Assembly (NCBI GenBank): GCA_963680875.1
Contig: OY804579.1
Coordinates: 53,396,036 to 53,460,035 of the forward strand
Reading direction: 5' to 3'
DNA: 64,000 nucleotides
Source of the DNA: Bathymodiolus brooksi
Lineage: Eukaryota; Mollusca; Bivalvia; Mytilida; Modiolidae
Numbering within the stretch: position 1 is the stretch's first letter; every line of letters starts with the position of its first letter. Below the pieces are notes generated by a model that had not been told where the DNA came from, ran no database searches, and saw only the letters and a list, made by a program, of their open reading frames with translations. Positions 12,801 to 20,891 of this stretch are shown here, in pieces. A program made the position numbers and the translations under genes.

Positions 12801-14860
12801 ACAAAAAGCTTCATATTTCCTAAACTAAAAGTGATATCCGCACATCTAACCAAAATGTCTGTTTTAAAAGCTCAAATTCATGTACCAACTTTAAAAAAAA
12901 AGCTTTGAATATATAAACAAAAACAAAGCTTTTGAAAAGTTGTCACAGTACACCACCCAGAATATGAATAGAATTAACTTTCTGAAGAGTGAAGACTATA
13001 ATATAAAAAACAAATATTATGTACACATAGAAGAAAGTGTTTTGTGTCTGTAGTAGTGTAGACTGTATTGACTGATGAAAAAGAGGAAACTCCTAATTTC
13101 TAGTGCTCAGTCATACCCTCATTTTCTAGCTGTTTGGACCAAGCTTGAAACATTTTATTTCCAAATATTTTCCTTAAAGAAAAGAGGAAAACTTTCATCT
13201 CTATTTACACCCCCCCCCCCCTTTTTTTTCGGTTTGTTTACTTTTCGTTTTTTGTTTTGAACGTAAGTTGGAAGTATTTATAAATTGACAAGAAGTTTTT
13301 CATAAACTACTTAAAAAGAAGCAATGCAAAAAATAAATCGTACGTTTAAAACATTGAGATCAAGGTTTATACATACCTACGGCTACGATAACAGCTGTAT
13401 CAGCGTCGTTGACGTTACAAATATTTTCCACTTCCAGTGATGACGTGCGACGTTCTTCTTCAGACATGATGTTTAGCTTCAGGGGTGTTTTAAATACGAA
13501 AAATCAGCCGTGTTCTCGATCTAATAGGGTTGAGTTGGCATGTTTTCTATGTTGATATTATAATGAAAAATACAAATATCGCCATCGGAGAACGCTACTC
13601 CAAACTTTTCAGAAGACCATTTCCCGTTTGGCATGCGCAGGAAAACGGAAGCGACTGTGACCATGTGCAAGCTACGAATCTGCGCTGTCAAGAATTTTTT
13701 TGTCAATGTGTGACGTAAAAATATTTTTGACATTTACGTCACCGAATATGGTACTGCTTTGACAACTATTTTACCTATTTTGTTCCTGTATTTAAATACT
13801 GTTACAGTGACAGCCGGAACCTTTGAACCGTAATGAGAGCGGGAGGTTTGGCGCCTTAAAATCTGATTCAACCCACCATTTCTTTAGAAATGCCTGTACC
13901 AAGTCAGGGTCATTACGGTTTTCACAGTTTTCCGGTTGTTGACTGATTTTGTCTGTTTATATAATTATGAGTTTTGACTTTCCCTTTATAAGATTGTTCG
14001 GAGTTCGGTAATTTTGTTATTACCTTTATTTAATTGGATAATAATTATGGAACTATATAACGTCACGAACATGCCGGGCAAGGCATTGAAAAGGGGGACC
14101 TTGGTGAAAAAAACCGTGCCGCGAATGTAAAATTCCGAAAACAGCGATTCCGATTCGAACACGTTATATCTAAACGATTCCATATCAAAAGAAACAAATT
14201 TTTTAAAGATTTTAAACAATGTTTAGATAATTGATTAATGTAAAAAAATTATATCTTTATATAGTTTTATCTGTAAAAAATTGACATCAAAATATTGCAT
14301 TTTCATGTAAAAGCAGCTACCGGAAAACAAAATGGCGGCCAAAATAACGATAAGTCGGCATCTCTACTAGTTGTGAAAAAAATAGCATTTAAGAGCCGCC
14401 CTGTGTAATTTATACATGTGAAGATTGTTGGTTATCCTTAACGTTGGACACTCTATACATACTACAAAGAAGTACTGAATTACTAACGCAACATGTGTAT
14501 AAAACATAAATGCTCTACTACCTTGAAACAATAACAAGAAAAATAGATGAAGAAGTAGAATATTACCAAACCTGGATGTTGCAATGTTCTTAACATTCTA
14601 ATTTCTCGTGGAATAAATTTCCGTCGATCTTCTGGCTGTAATAGCGATTTGTAAATAACTTTGATTGCCACTGTTTCCTTAGTTCTATCGCAAAATGCCT
14701 GTTTCACTTTTGAGAATCTTCCCTCTCCTATAGTGCCTTTTACAATATAACCTCTCTTTTCTAGTAAATTCAAATTGGATTTAGCTGGTGCCCAACCACC
14801 ATCTTTCTCTTTTAGTAGAAGAGTATCTTTTATTTTTGTGTGTGGTGGTATGAACGCCAT
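3640..14860 (-). CDS. TSSK-family (pseudo)kinase gene, eight exons
   Basis: Join, in transcript order: 14860-14567, 11970-11730, 10677-10546, 9241-9128, 8623-8480, 6891-6768, 5410-5283, 3899-3640. Exon lengths sum to 1437 nt, phases agree at every junction, and the product has 478 residues. The kinase domain spans about residues 37-300. It has a glycine loop [12 protein letters not shown] lysine K67, alpha-C glutamate E86 (PREI), DLG at 179-181, APE at 203-205 and a DVWSMG F-helix motif. The layout follows testis-specific serine kinases. The catalytic loop reads HRHITCDN (159-166): the HRD aspartate is His161 and the usual lysine is Thr163, so catalysis is doubtful. Residues 300-478 are an extension longer than usual in TSSKs, with RRNS and RRLS basophilic phosphosite motifs. 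TSSKs normally act in spermatids; expression here is inferred from family only. The start is ATG at 14860, with a CRE 50 bases upstream. Confidence 0.88.
4190..4600 (-). mobile_element. Penelope-like element 3' fragment in intron 7
   Basis: On the minus strand this reads as the 3' part of the element also seen at 19255-20280, with words such as 'gtaaaccgttacggaataaa' and 'ggagcacctgagttcacccc'. It is heavily decayed. Confidence 0.6.
4965..5065. repeat. Dispersed repeat with 'gcgtcgtgcg' core
   Basis: The stretch 'ttatttggctttccaatctt' ... 'atttcagaaatgcgtcgtgc' recurs at 15725-15800, 16050-16120 and inverted at about 57640-57670. It is non-coding. Confidence 0.6.
5105..5215 (+). mobile_element. 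SINE family 1, head fragment
   Basis: It contains 'acaactacctatgcaatcag' and a box B-like 'gttagttcgaatctcg', then stops after 'gtttgtcaatgact'. The tail is missing. Confidence 0.75.
5283..5410 (-). CDS. TSSK-like gene, exon 7 (basic, Ser-rich)
   Basis: Codes [20 protein letters not shown] through [13 protein letters not shown]. It carries two R-R-x-S motifs (RRNS, RRLS), the consensus of basophilic kinases such as PKA. The acceptor is ttatag and the donor gtaagt, phase 2 to 1. Confidence 0.78.
5500..6240 (-). pseudogene. Dead Penelope-like reverse transcriptase fragment in intron 6
   Basis: On the minus strand broken frames spell pieces of the same reverse transcriptase as at 43085: [17 protein letters not shown] at 6235-6180, then a deletion, then KRDDF-like and [16 protein letters not shown] pieces, followed by the 3' UTR. 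The catalytic YxDD part is deleted. Confidence 0.65.
6245..6605 (-). mobile_element. SINE family 2, nearly full length
   Basis: On the minus strand it has box A-like 'taatggttagcgtgctcgtc' and box B-like 'gggttcgagccccg', a ~200-bp body and a tail 'cgccatgatatagctgaaaa'. The tail resembles that of SINE family 1. It lies in intron 6 of the kinase gene in the same direction as transcription. Confidence 0.8.
6768..6891 (-). CDS. TSSK-like gene, exon 6 (C-terminal extension)
   Basis: Codes [15 protein letters not shown] through LGSVADVHR, with no recognised domain. The acceptor is tttcag and the donor gtgagc, phase 1 to 2. Phase agreement on both sides supports membership in the gene. Confidence 0.75.
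7037..7408. repeat. 22-bp minisatellite, about 16 copies
   Basis: The unit is 'aaacatgtattatataaaatgt' with point variants, within intron 5 of the kinase gene. A 118-residue open frame on the minus strand is only the array read in frame. Confidence 0.88.
7409..8352. repeat. 32-bp minisatellite, about 29 copies, two unit types
   Basis: Units share 'tactacaatgagtaatac' and then differ: one type has 'atatcccaggtgtt', the other 'agatcccttgagtt'. The two types are interspersed. The array directly follows the 22-bp minisatellite. Confidence 0.9.
8480..8623 (-). CDS. TSSK-like gene, exon 5 (end of kinase domain)
   Basis: Codes [17 protein letters not shown], the C-lobe segment with the conserved arginine, then LRDNWM closing the domain. 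The acceptor is tgatcag and the donor gttagt, phase 1 to 1. Confidence 0.88.
9128..9241 (-). CDS. TSSK-like gene, exon 4 (C-lobe)
   Basis: Codes [17 protein letters not shown] through KFVKQVSK. The first ~33 bases of the exon and its acceptor (tttatttacag) are repeated as the 51-bp array immediately upstream. The donor is gtaact, phase 1 to 1. Confidence 0.88.
9242..10120. repeat. 51-bp minisatellite derived from the exon 4 splice acceptor, about 17 copies
   Basis: On the minus strand each unit reads as intron end 'tttttatttacag' followed by exon-4-like sequence (GGATATGT ... TTGTATGTTGTGTGG). It abuts the real exon 4 acceptor. Fifty-one bases is 17 codons, so one minus-strand frame stays open for over 300 codons. 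In the kinase frame only the unit next to exon 4 is open; the others meet TAA. Confidence 0.93.
10190..10312 (+). mobile_element. SINE family 1, 3' half
   Basis: It contains 'cgccgggtactccggtttcc' and the tail 'gttgaaagtggcgttaaaca'. The head is missing. It lies in intron 3. Confidence 0.8.
10546..10677 (-). CDS. TSSK-like gene, exon 3 (activation segment)
   Basis: Codes [12 protein letters not shown] through [13 protein letters not shown] to DVWSM. It contains DLG in place of DFG and an intact APE. The acceptor is ttgtag; the donor gttagt has T instead of A at +3 but is valid. Phase 1 to 1. Confidence 0.88.
11335..11521. mobile_element. Probable mariner-type MITE flanked by TA
   Basis: The ends are inverted: 'tcaaacctg' near 11338 and 'caggtttga' near 11510, with TA on each side. 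The interior repeats 'tataaaggrcag'-like words. It lies in intron 2 of the kinase gene. Confidence 0.5.
11730..11970 (-). CDS. TSSK-like gene, exon 2 (hinge and catalytic loop)
   Basis: Codes residues 99-178, beginning [10 protein letters not shown]. It holds the hinge ([12 protein letters not shown]) and the altered catalytic loop HRHITCDN. The acceptor is cttcag and the donor gtatgt, phase 0 to 1. Confidence 0.9.
12000..13370. other. Intron 1, no repeat or exon recognised
   Basis: AT-rich intronic sequence. It holds a short 'aaccctaac'-like patch at about 12130 and a C11 tract near 13210. Nothing coding is supported. Confidence 0.5.
13377..13467 (-). CDS. Possible alternative first exon inside intron 1
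   Basis: From ATG at 13467 the frame [19 protein letters not shown] continues to a strong donor gtatgt (13371-13376), ending in phase 1. A TATTTAAA-like box lies about 35 bases upstream of the ATG. It is phase-compatible with exon 3 but not with exon 2. No homology is recognised, so this is tentative. Confidence 0.3.
13690..14025 (+). mobile_element. Retroelement 3' tail, near-identical to 43885-44215
   Basis: About 330 bp match the sequence downstream of the reverse transcriptase ORF at 43.9 kb with few differences. The match ends at 'ttttgttattacc'. No coding part is attached here, as expected for a 5'-truncated insertion. Confidence 0.8.
14567..14860 (-). CDS. TSSK-like gene, exon 1 (start, kinase N-lobe)
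   Basis: Codes residues 1-98, starting MAFIPPHTK. It includes the glycine-rich loop, VAIK and the alpha-C helix with PREIRML, ending LQHPGL. The donor gtaata at 14561-14566 leaves phase 0, which fits exon 2. An earlier GT (after 'catccag') would break the frame. Confidence 0.9.
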
Positions 14861-14909
14861 ACTTTGTTATTGTATACCTCGGTAGCAAACAATGATGTTT
14901 TCTGCTTCA

Positions 14910-14917
14910 TGACGTCA
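14910..14917. promoter_or_regulatory. Full CRE palindrome (TGACGTCA) before the kinase start codon
   Basis: A perfect 8-bp cAMP response element lies 50 bases upstream of the ATG at 14860. In mammals many spermatid genes are driven by CREM through such sites; relevance here is inference. Confidence 0.45.
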
Positions 14918-15169
14918 ATCTATGGCACGTGTCTTTTCGGGTTTTTTTCGGGGTTTCTTGACAAACAGCTTCGGAAACGGACTGTGCGGGTTGTGAATAT
15001 ATGACCCCATGTCACAAAATAAACACGGGAGAATAAAAAAAGAAGTCGTAAGTGTGTTAGACCGGAATACCCCAATATATAGTATCTTTGTTTTTTATAC
15101 CCACATGTATTCATCATATGTCATCCAATTACTTCAAAAATGCCTTCGGGCTTTATGGGTTACCCTAGG

Positions 15170-15640
15170 CAGTCATGCACTGTTCTTAAATCTAATTATT
15201 TTATTTAATGTAATGTTTTTGTAATGTTTCTTGTTTAAAAGTATGTGCTTGATGTTTTGCCTGAATAAAAAATGAAAGACAAAATGAAATGAAATACGCA
15301 AACTCGAAAAAAGAACAAACAATCAACAAGTCGTCATGTTTTTCTTGAAATATATTATCGATTGTTCTGATCCTTTGACTTGTTTTTCTCTGACACAAAA
15401 CGTAACTCAGGACTGGAATAACATACAACATAAAGATCAATTTATAGATAGGGTGGTTTTATCATTAGGGACTGGCACCGGTCTAGTGGAGTTTATTGTA
15501 TTATTTATTAGAACCTAAACAGTACTTGAAATGAACATTGGGTGGACTGTGCTAATTGAACTTAAACAGTACACGAATCAACTTTGGGGGTCTTACCTTG
15601 GGTTGATTGAACCTAAACAGTACATGAAAGGGTAAGCAGT
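15170..15640. repeat. Possible LINE tail, then a three-fold 48-bp repeat
   Basis: Sequence around 15240-15295 ends in 'aaaatgaaatgaaat', like a retroelement tail. From 15511 the word 'gaacctaaacagtac' recurs at about 15559 and 15607, 48 bp apart. Confidence 0.45.
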
Positions 15641-15719
15641 TTCCATATGGAATAAACTATGAATATATGAACACAAGTGCTTAGTTGGTGTTAGCAGTTT
15701 CCAAAACGATGCAATTACC

Positions 15720-16170
15720 TCATTTGCTGAAGGATATGTAGGAAGTTATTCCAGAAACGCGTCGTGCGCATTAAATTTGATATACATGTATACGTTTTTA
15801 TTACTATCACTGTGTCGATACCACTGCTGGTGGACTATTAGTCCCAGGGGGTATCATCCGCTCAGTAATTAGTACTTCGTCACTGACATGGTTTATTAGA
15901 TATATTTATTACTGAAATGTACAGTTCCTAAATAATGTAATTATTAATAAATCTCAGGTTCTCTTCCCTCAGGCATAGATGACCTTAACCGATTTTAGCT
16001 ATCCTGTTTAGACCCTTTGGTTTTATTGCTCCCAAAACTTTAAATTATTTGGCTTTCCAATCTTTCGACTTTGAGCGTACATGATGAAGGTTATTCCAGA
16101 AATGCGTCGTACGTTTTCATTACTATCACTGGTGGACTATTAATCCCAGAGGGTATCATCCGAGGTTTTT
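15720..16170. repeat. Two direct copies of the 'gcgtcgt' dispersed repeat
   Basis: Both copies carry 'ttattccagaaa(c/t)gcgtcgt' and end in 'ggtggactatta(g/a)tccca' and 'ggtatcatccg'. The first copy spans about 15730-15870 and the second about 16050-16165. Confidence 0.65.
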
Positions 16171-17126
16171 TTTATTACGTTAACAATACATTCAAATGCT
16201 TCTCAATCTGAGGTGAATAGTTAGCAATTTCTCTAATGTTTGTAAAGGGTAAGGCAAGCATTGTCTTTATGGATTATGCAAATTTATAATCTAATGGTTG
16301 GTTGTTTGGTGTTTTTCTTTACCGTAAGTGAGAAGTAGAAGGCTAATACATTATGCTGATTCTGATTGTAATTAGGTATTTATTCACTGTTATCTTAATG
16401 TAAGTCGTAAATATGTTCCGAATGACAAAGTCAGGACCAAAAACGTGGTAGAAAGTTTTTAGAATTCCCTAAAACAATACTTTTGCCTATTACGATAAAG
16501 CAAAGTCAACGGAGTCCACACAAAATATGTCAATGACCAAACGAGAGGGTTGTTTGTGAATTTATTGTAGTGAATTGTTGCAGAAATTAACTTCTAGCTA
16601 CAGGAGATGGGTGCAATTATTTGCTGATGATTAACAACTCAAGAGAAACGGACAGAGCATAGTTCTATAAGGGAAACTTTATTTATCTATTAAAAGGGAT
16701 ATGTTTTTCCCTAGAGCCAATTTTTTCACGAAACAAAAATCAAATTGTTTTTCTTTTTTGGCCATTAAGAATCGGTCTTAATTTTTATCTTACCAACATT
16801 TCTTGTTGAAAACTGCATGTTTTTACATTATTTATAATTTTTCATCTCTTAGGTCAATTAATATATTTTTCTACAAAACTTTATTATTTTTTTTTGGAAT
16901 AAAGATAAAAAAAAAAAATATGGGTATTCATCACAATGGTCTTAAATATAATAAAAATAATAATAATAAAAATCAAAAACGTGTACGACCTGTTCTTATG
17001 TCCAATTATCATATATAGAATCAATGACAATAATATTGTCTTGATCATTCATGTAAATACTTTTCTAAAATTTTTATAGGAATGTGTATTCAAAAGTTTG
17101 TTAAGCCAAGGTACACCTTAAATGAT
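16170..17126. other. AT-rich intergenic stretch, nothing recognised
   Basis: No exon, gene or element boundaries were found. Short homopolymers of A and T are frequent. Confidence 0.5.
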
Positions 17127-17395
17127 TGAGGGGTCGTCGTGGTCGTGATCATTTTGTAGTTGGATTTACAACTACCTATGCAATCAGTGCCTATCACCAC
17201 TAACGTTGTGAGTTCGAGTCCCGTTCATGCGAGGTGTACTCAATACAACATTATGTGATCAAGTTTGTCAGTGACTTGCGGTAGGTTGGTAGTTTTCTCC
17301 GGGTACTCCGGTTTGCACACACCAATAAAACTGATCGCCACGATATAATTGATTGGTAAAAGTGGCGTTAACCACCACAACCCCTAACCCCAAAT
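17127..17395 (+). mobile_element. SINE family 1, full-length copy
   Basis: It runs from 'ggggtcgtcgtggtcgtgat' through box B-like 'gagttcgagtccc' to the tail 'aagtggcgttaaccaccaca'. The tRNA-like promoter layout and short length define a SINE. Confidence 0.85.
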
Positions 17396-17642
17396 CTCTA
17401 AATGATTGATTCCTGTTTACCAACCCTATCTTTATTAATATATATATGTCTATGTTCTTCTCTTAGTCTCATTAATTATCAATTTTACTCTATACAAAAT
17501 AAAGTAAAATTAGTGAAAATCCAATTACTTAAAGCTTACCTAGAGCACTGCATGGTCTTTGCCATGGCTGTAGGCGGTATAGGGGAGCTAAAAATTAACA
17601 TTTCAACGACATAAATGGATCAACTTGCATCAGAAATATATG

Positions 17643-17670
17643 CAGTGCCGGATTTAGATAAAGACCAATT
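17643..17670 (+). mobile_element. End fragment of the CAGTGCCGGATTTA hAT family
   Basis: 'cagtgccggatttagataaa' matches the inverted right end of the complete element at 57068-57401. Only the terminus is seen here. Confidence 0.5.
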
Positions 17671-18120
17671 TGGGTATCATCATAAAGTCGATTTATTTTC
17701 TTATAAATATTGCCCTTTTGTTGTTCTGTCTGTCAAATAGGTAAAAAAAAAATATGTCCCTTAACTCTTAAAAATTTTCCCCAAAAACTCATTTTTTCAT
17801 ATATCTTTTCGTTTTTTTCCCTCTATATTAATATCAAATGAATTGTCTCATTTTTGTGTGTTTAATGTTGCGACATTGTAAGACAATTAAAAAAGAGTTT
17901 CAAGGTAGGTAAGATATCATACAATAAACAGAAATATGCGAATACGTCAAAATCGGCCAAAATGTAGGATTTTTTTTAATTTCAGCATTAAAACATTTCA
18001 GGTCTACATATTTTAGCTTCAATCCCCTTATTTTAATTGCAAAATGATGTGCATTATTTACCTGAACTATAAAGGTATACTTTTAGATTTTCATTTTGAT
18101 GTATACATGTATATAACTAT

Positions 18121-18447
18121 TAATCCGAGATTCCTCTGCCTTCCGACGGCTTTTTGTTCGACTTGCTGACGAAATCATAGGATCTAAGGCAAAATCGTGC
18201 TGTAATGGAATGTAACACCACTTTCTGAGGGTAAGATGGTTATGAATGAATAGAAAAATGATTGGTGAAGCGATTTATATAAGGGTTTCGGATAGAAAAT
18301 AAAATCCGATAGCCACGAAACTTGGAAATGTGCCGAAGCAGAGTTGCAACGGCAATCCGCTGTTTTCCTTATAGAGAGCGCTCTGACGTCCCCCGGCTCC
18401 AGCAAGTCGAACAAAAAGCCGTCGGATGGCAGAGGAATCTCGGACTA
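18121..18447. mobile_element. MITE with ~50-bp inverted ends and 8-bp target duplication
   Basis: The left end 'taatccgagattcctctgcc' and the right end are inverted copies for about 47 bp with few mismatches. The flanks are a perfect direct repeat ATAACTAT (18113-18120 and 18448-18455). The interior is about 230 bp without a transposase. An 8-bp duplication fits hAT- or P-like superfamilies. Confidence 0.82.
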
Positions 18448-18837
18448 ATAACTATAGACAGTTAACCCAGACATGAAGTAAGCAATTGTGGGTGCTTTAA
18501 GATTTTTTTCACGTTTGATCTAATATACAGAATGGGTTTGTTTTGTTTTGTTTTTACTAATATGCATCGCTTAATAATTAATAATTAACATTTCAACACC
18601 TATCAAAAATTTATAAAGGTAAGGGTTAAGCAGTTCCCCAATTTCCTTGTTGTTGACAGTATGGGCGTACTTTCACATTTCTCATCTGAAAGCAAACTGT
18701 GTAAGACAATGACCGTTTTAGTAAAACTGTTCTGTAAATCAATAGTTTTCTTGTTTCTATTAAGCTGAAGAACATCTCAGTTTATTGTTTATTTTCAATT
18801 TGTAATGCGACAATATGAGCACTTCAAGGAAAAAGGG

Positions 18838-19085
18838 GACCATCGTGGTCGTGATCGTATGGTGGTTGGATTTACAACTACCTATGCAATCAGTACCTAT
18901 CACCACTAACGTTGTGAGTTCGAATTCCACTCAGGCGATGCAACATTATGTGATAAAGTTTGTCAGTGACTTGCGACAGGTCGGTGGTTTTCTTCTGGTT
19001 CTCCGATTTCCTCCACCAATAAAACTGACCGCCACGATATAACTGAAATATTGTTGAAAGTGGCGTTAAACACATAAACCAAATC
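18838..19085 (+). mobile_element. SINE family 1, full-length copy
   Basis: Head 'accatcgtggtcgtgatcgt', box B-like 'gagttcgaattccac' and the complete tail ending 'gtggcgttaaacacataaac'. Confidence 0.85.
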
Positions 19086-19254
19086 ATCATTGATCAAGTA
19101 AAAAGAGGTAACTCCACGAAGTTCAAGAAAGTAGTAATAGTGACTTGACATGTATAATTCACTGGTCGGATTTAAAAACAATCAAAAACTGACTCAATGT
19201 TCCGCAGACAGCTTTGTCAAATAACAGTGTGTAAATAACATTATATAAGACTAC

Positions 19255-20280
19255 TTGATAAAGGAATTAGGTATTGATAATTCACTTGGCAACCCTACAT
19301 ATACACCGATGACACTTACGGAAGAGGAAATCCTAGACAATCATAGGTCTGTTTTGTGTTACTCTTGGATGAAGAACAGGATATTCCGTCACACTACTGG
19401 ATTCCTAAAGTACACAAGTGTCCTTACAAACAGCGTTATATTGCTGGATCTGCCAATTTCTCCGCGAAAGCTCTTTCCAAATTATTAACTCGAGTTTTGA
19501 TTGACAACACATGTATTTGTTATATTTAGTGGACATGTTTTTCAACATATAGTCGGCATTCCTATGTGTACAAACTGTGCACCTCTTCTCCAAGGTTTGT
19601 TCCTTTATTCGTAGGAGGCAGACTTCATACAGGAGCTTCTCTAAAATAACAACAAGAAGCTATCCCGATCCTTTTTAAAATTTCACGTTCCGCTATGTAG
19701 GTGATGTCCTTTCACCAAGTAATTTTAAGTTTGGTGATTTTGGTGATCCATCTATCCCATTGAGCTTGAAATAAAGGATACCACAGATACAGCTAGATCT
19801 GCTTCATTCACATGGAAATTGACAACGAGAGCGTTAATAAACACAATCAGAGCTTGTGGTTCCTGTCGTGATTTCCTTGATAGAGATTTGCTGCTAACAA
19901 GGGTTCCTAGTGGTTAAGTTGAAGTCATCAATTCGAAAGCTATTTAAAACGGTCGCCTGGTTAACCGTTACGGAATATCTGTGTCACAAATGACCACGGA
20001 TATGTTCCGTTTGTCGTAATCACAATCTGATCCTTTCCTCATTCAAATCTTTTGTAACAAGAGTAAAACAATGGGTGCCACTAGTGGAGTAGGAACTGCT
20101 TACCCTTCTATAACACATGAGTTAGTTCACCCCATTTTTTAGTGGAGTTCGTGTTGCTCTATGGTTAGTTTTCTGTGAAGTGTTTTGTAGATTATTGTTT
20201 GTCCTTTTGTCCTTTTTCTCTTGGCCATTGTCCTTCTTCGATTTCCAGTTTTTGATTACTCCTTCATTATCCTCCTACTT
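19255..20280 (+). pseudogene. Dead Penelope-like reverse transcriptase with 3' UTR
   Basis: An open piece at 19255-19400 gives KELGIDNSLGNPTYTP. Frame-shifted pieces follow: HYWIPKVHKCPYKQRYIAGS-like at 19390-19450, then after a deletion TNCAPLL and LFLYS-like, then RYVGDVLS where an intact relative has RYIDDVLS. Several indels and stops make it dead. The 3' UTR at 20090-20270 matches the other fragments in the window. Confidence 0.75.
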
Positions 20281-20375
20281 TTCTTAATATATCATTTACA
20301 ATCCATCTATCTTTCTTCATGAACACAAATCTCTGATGAAAACAACAAGTAAGACAGATAATACATCAAATTAGT

Positions 20376-20381
20376 TTTATT
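20376..20381 (-). terminator. SPARC: Possible poly(A) signal of SPARC
   Basis: AATAAA on the minus strand lies about 460 bases after the SPARC stop codon. Confidence 0.4.
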
Positions 20382-20838
20382 CTCTTAAAAATAAATGAGT
20401 ATTTCAAAACTTTAATATCCGTATCAAAAGCACTGGATACAACCATAAACAATTTGAACATACAAGCATATTGTTGATTTTTTTTATATTAATTTTCCGT
20501 TTTCAGATAGAACAAACATGCTAAAAGTTTCATATTTTGACAGAATATATTGATTGAAACAAATATTTGCTTTATGCTTGCTTCTTTCAGCAATATATAC
20601 ATTGTACAATAAACAATAATTCAGCAATAAACAGAACATACAAGTAAACAAATAGAGTAAGGATACACAAAATAACAAGAAGACATGTAACAGTGAATGC
20701 TGGAAGACAAGGACACGAGACAATAACTGTTAACATGGACTTAATATAAAAATTGTTTGGAGCATTCGCATATGCCGTTTACAACACTACTTGACTATGC
20801 ATAAAACATCCATTCATTACAACTTAAACAAGTGTTGT

Positions 20839-20891
20839 CTATGTTCTCTTTTCTCTTTTATGGATTGCATCACACTTGTCTGTAATGTCAC
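20839..20891 (-). CDS. SPARC: SPARC exon 7 (C-terminus)
   Basis: Codes [17 protein letters not shown] and stops at TAG. The acceptor ttttttcag is strong and the phase is correct. The end carries one more cysteine, as in the nematode protein. Confidence 0.85.
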
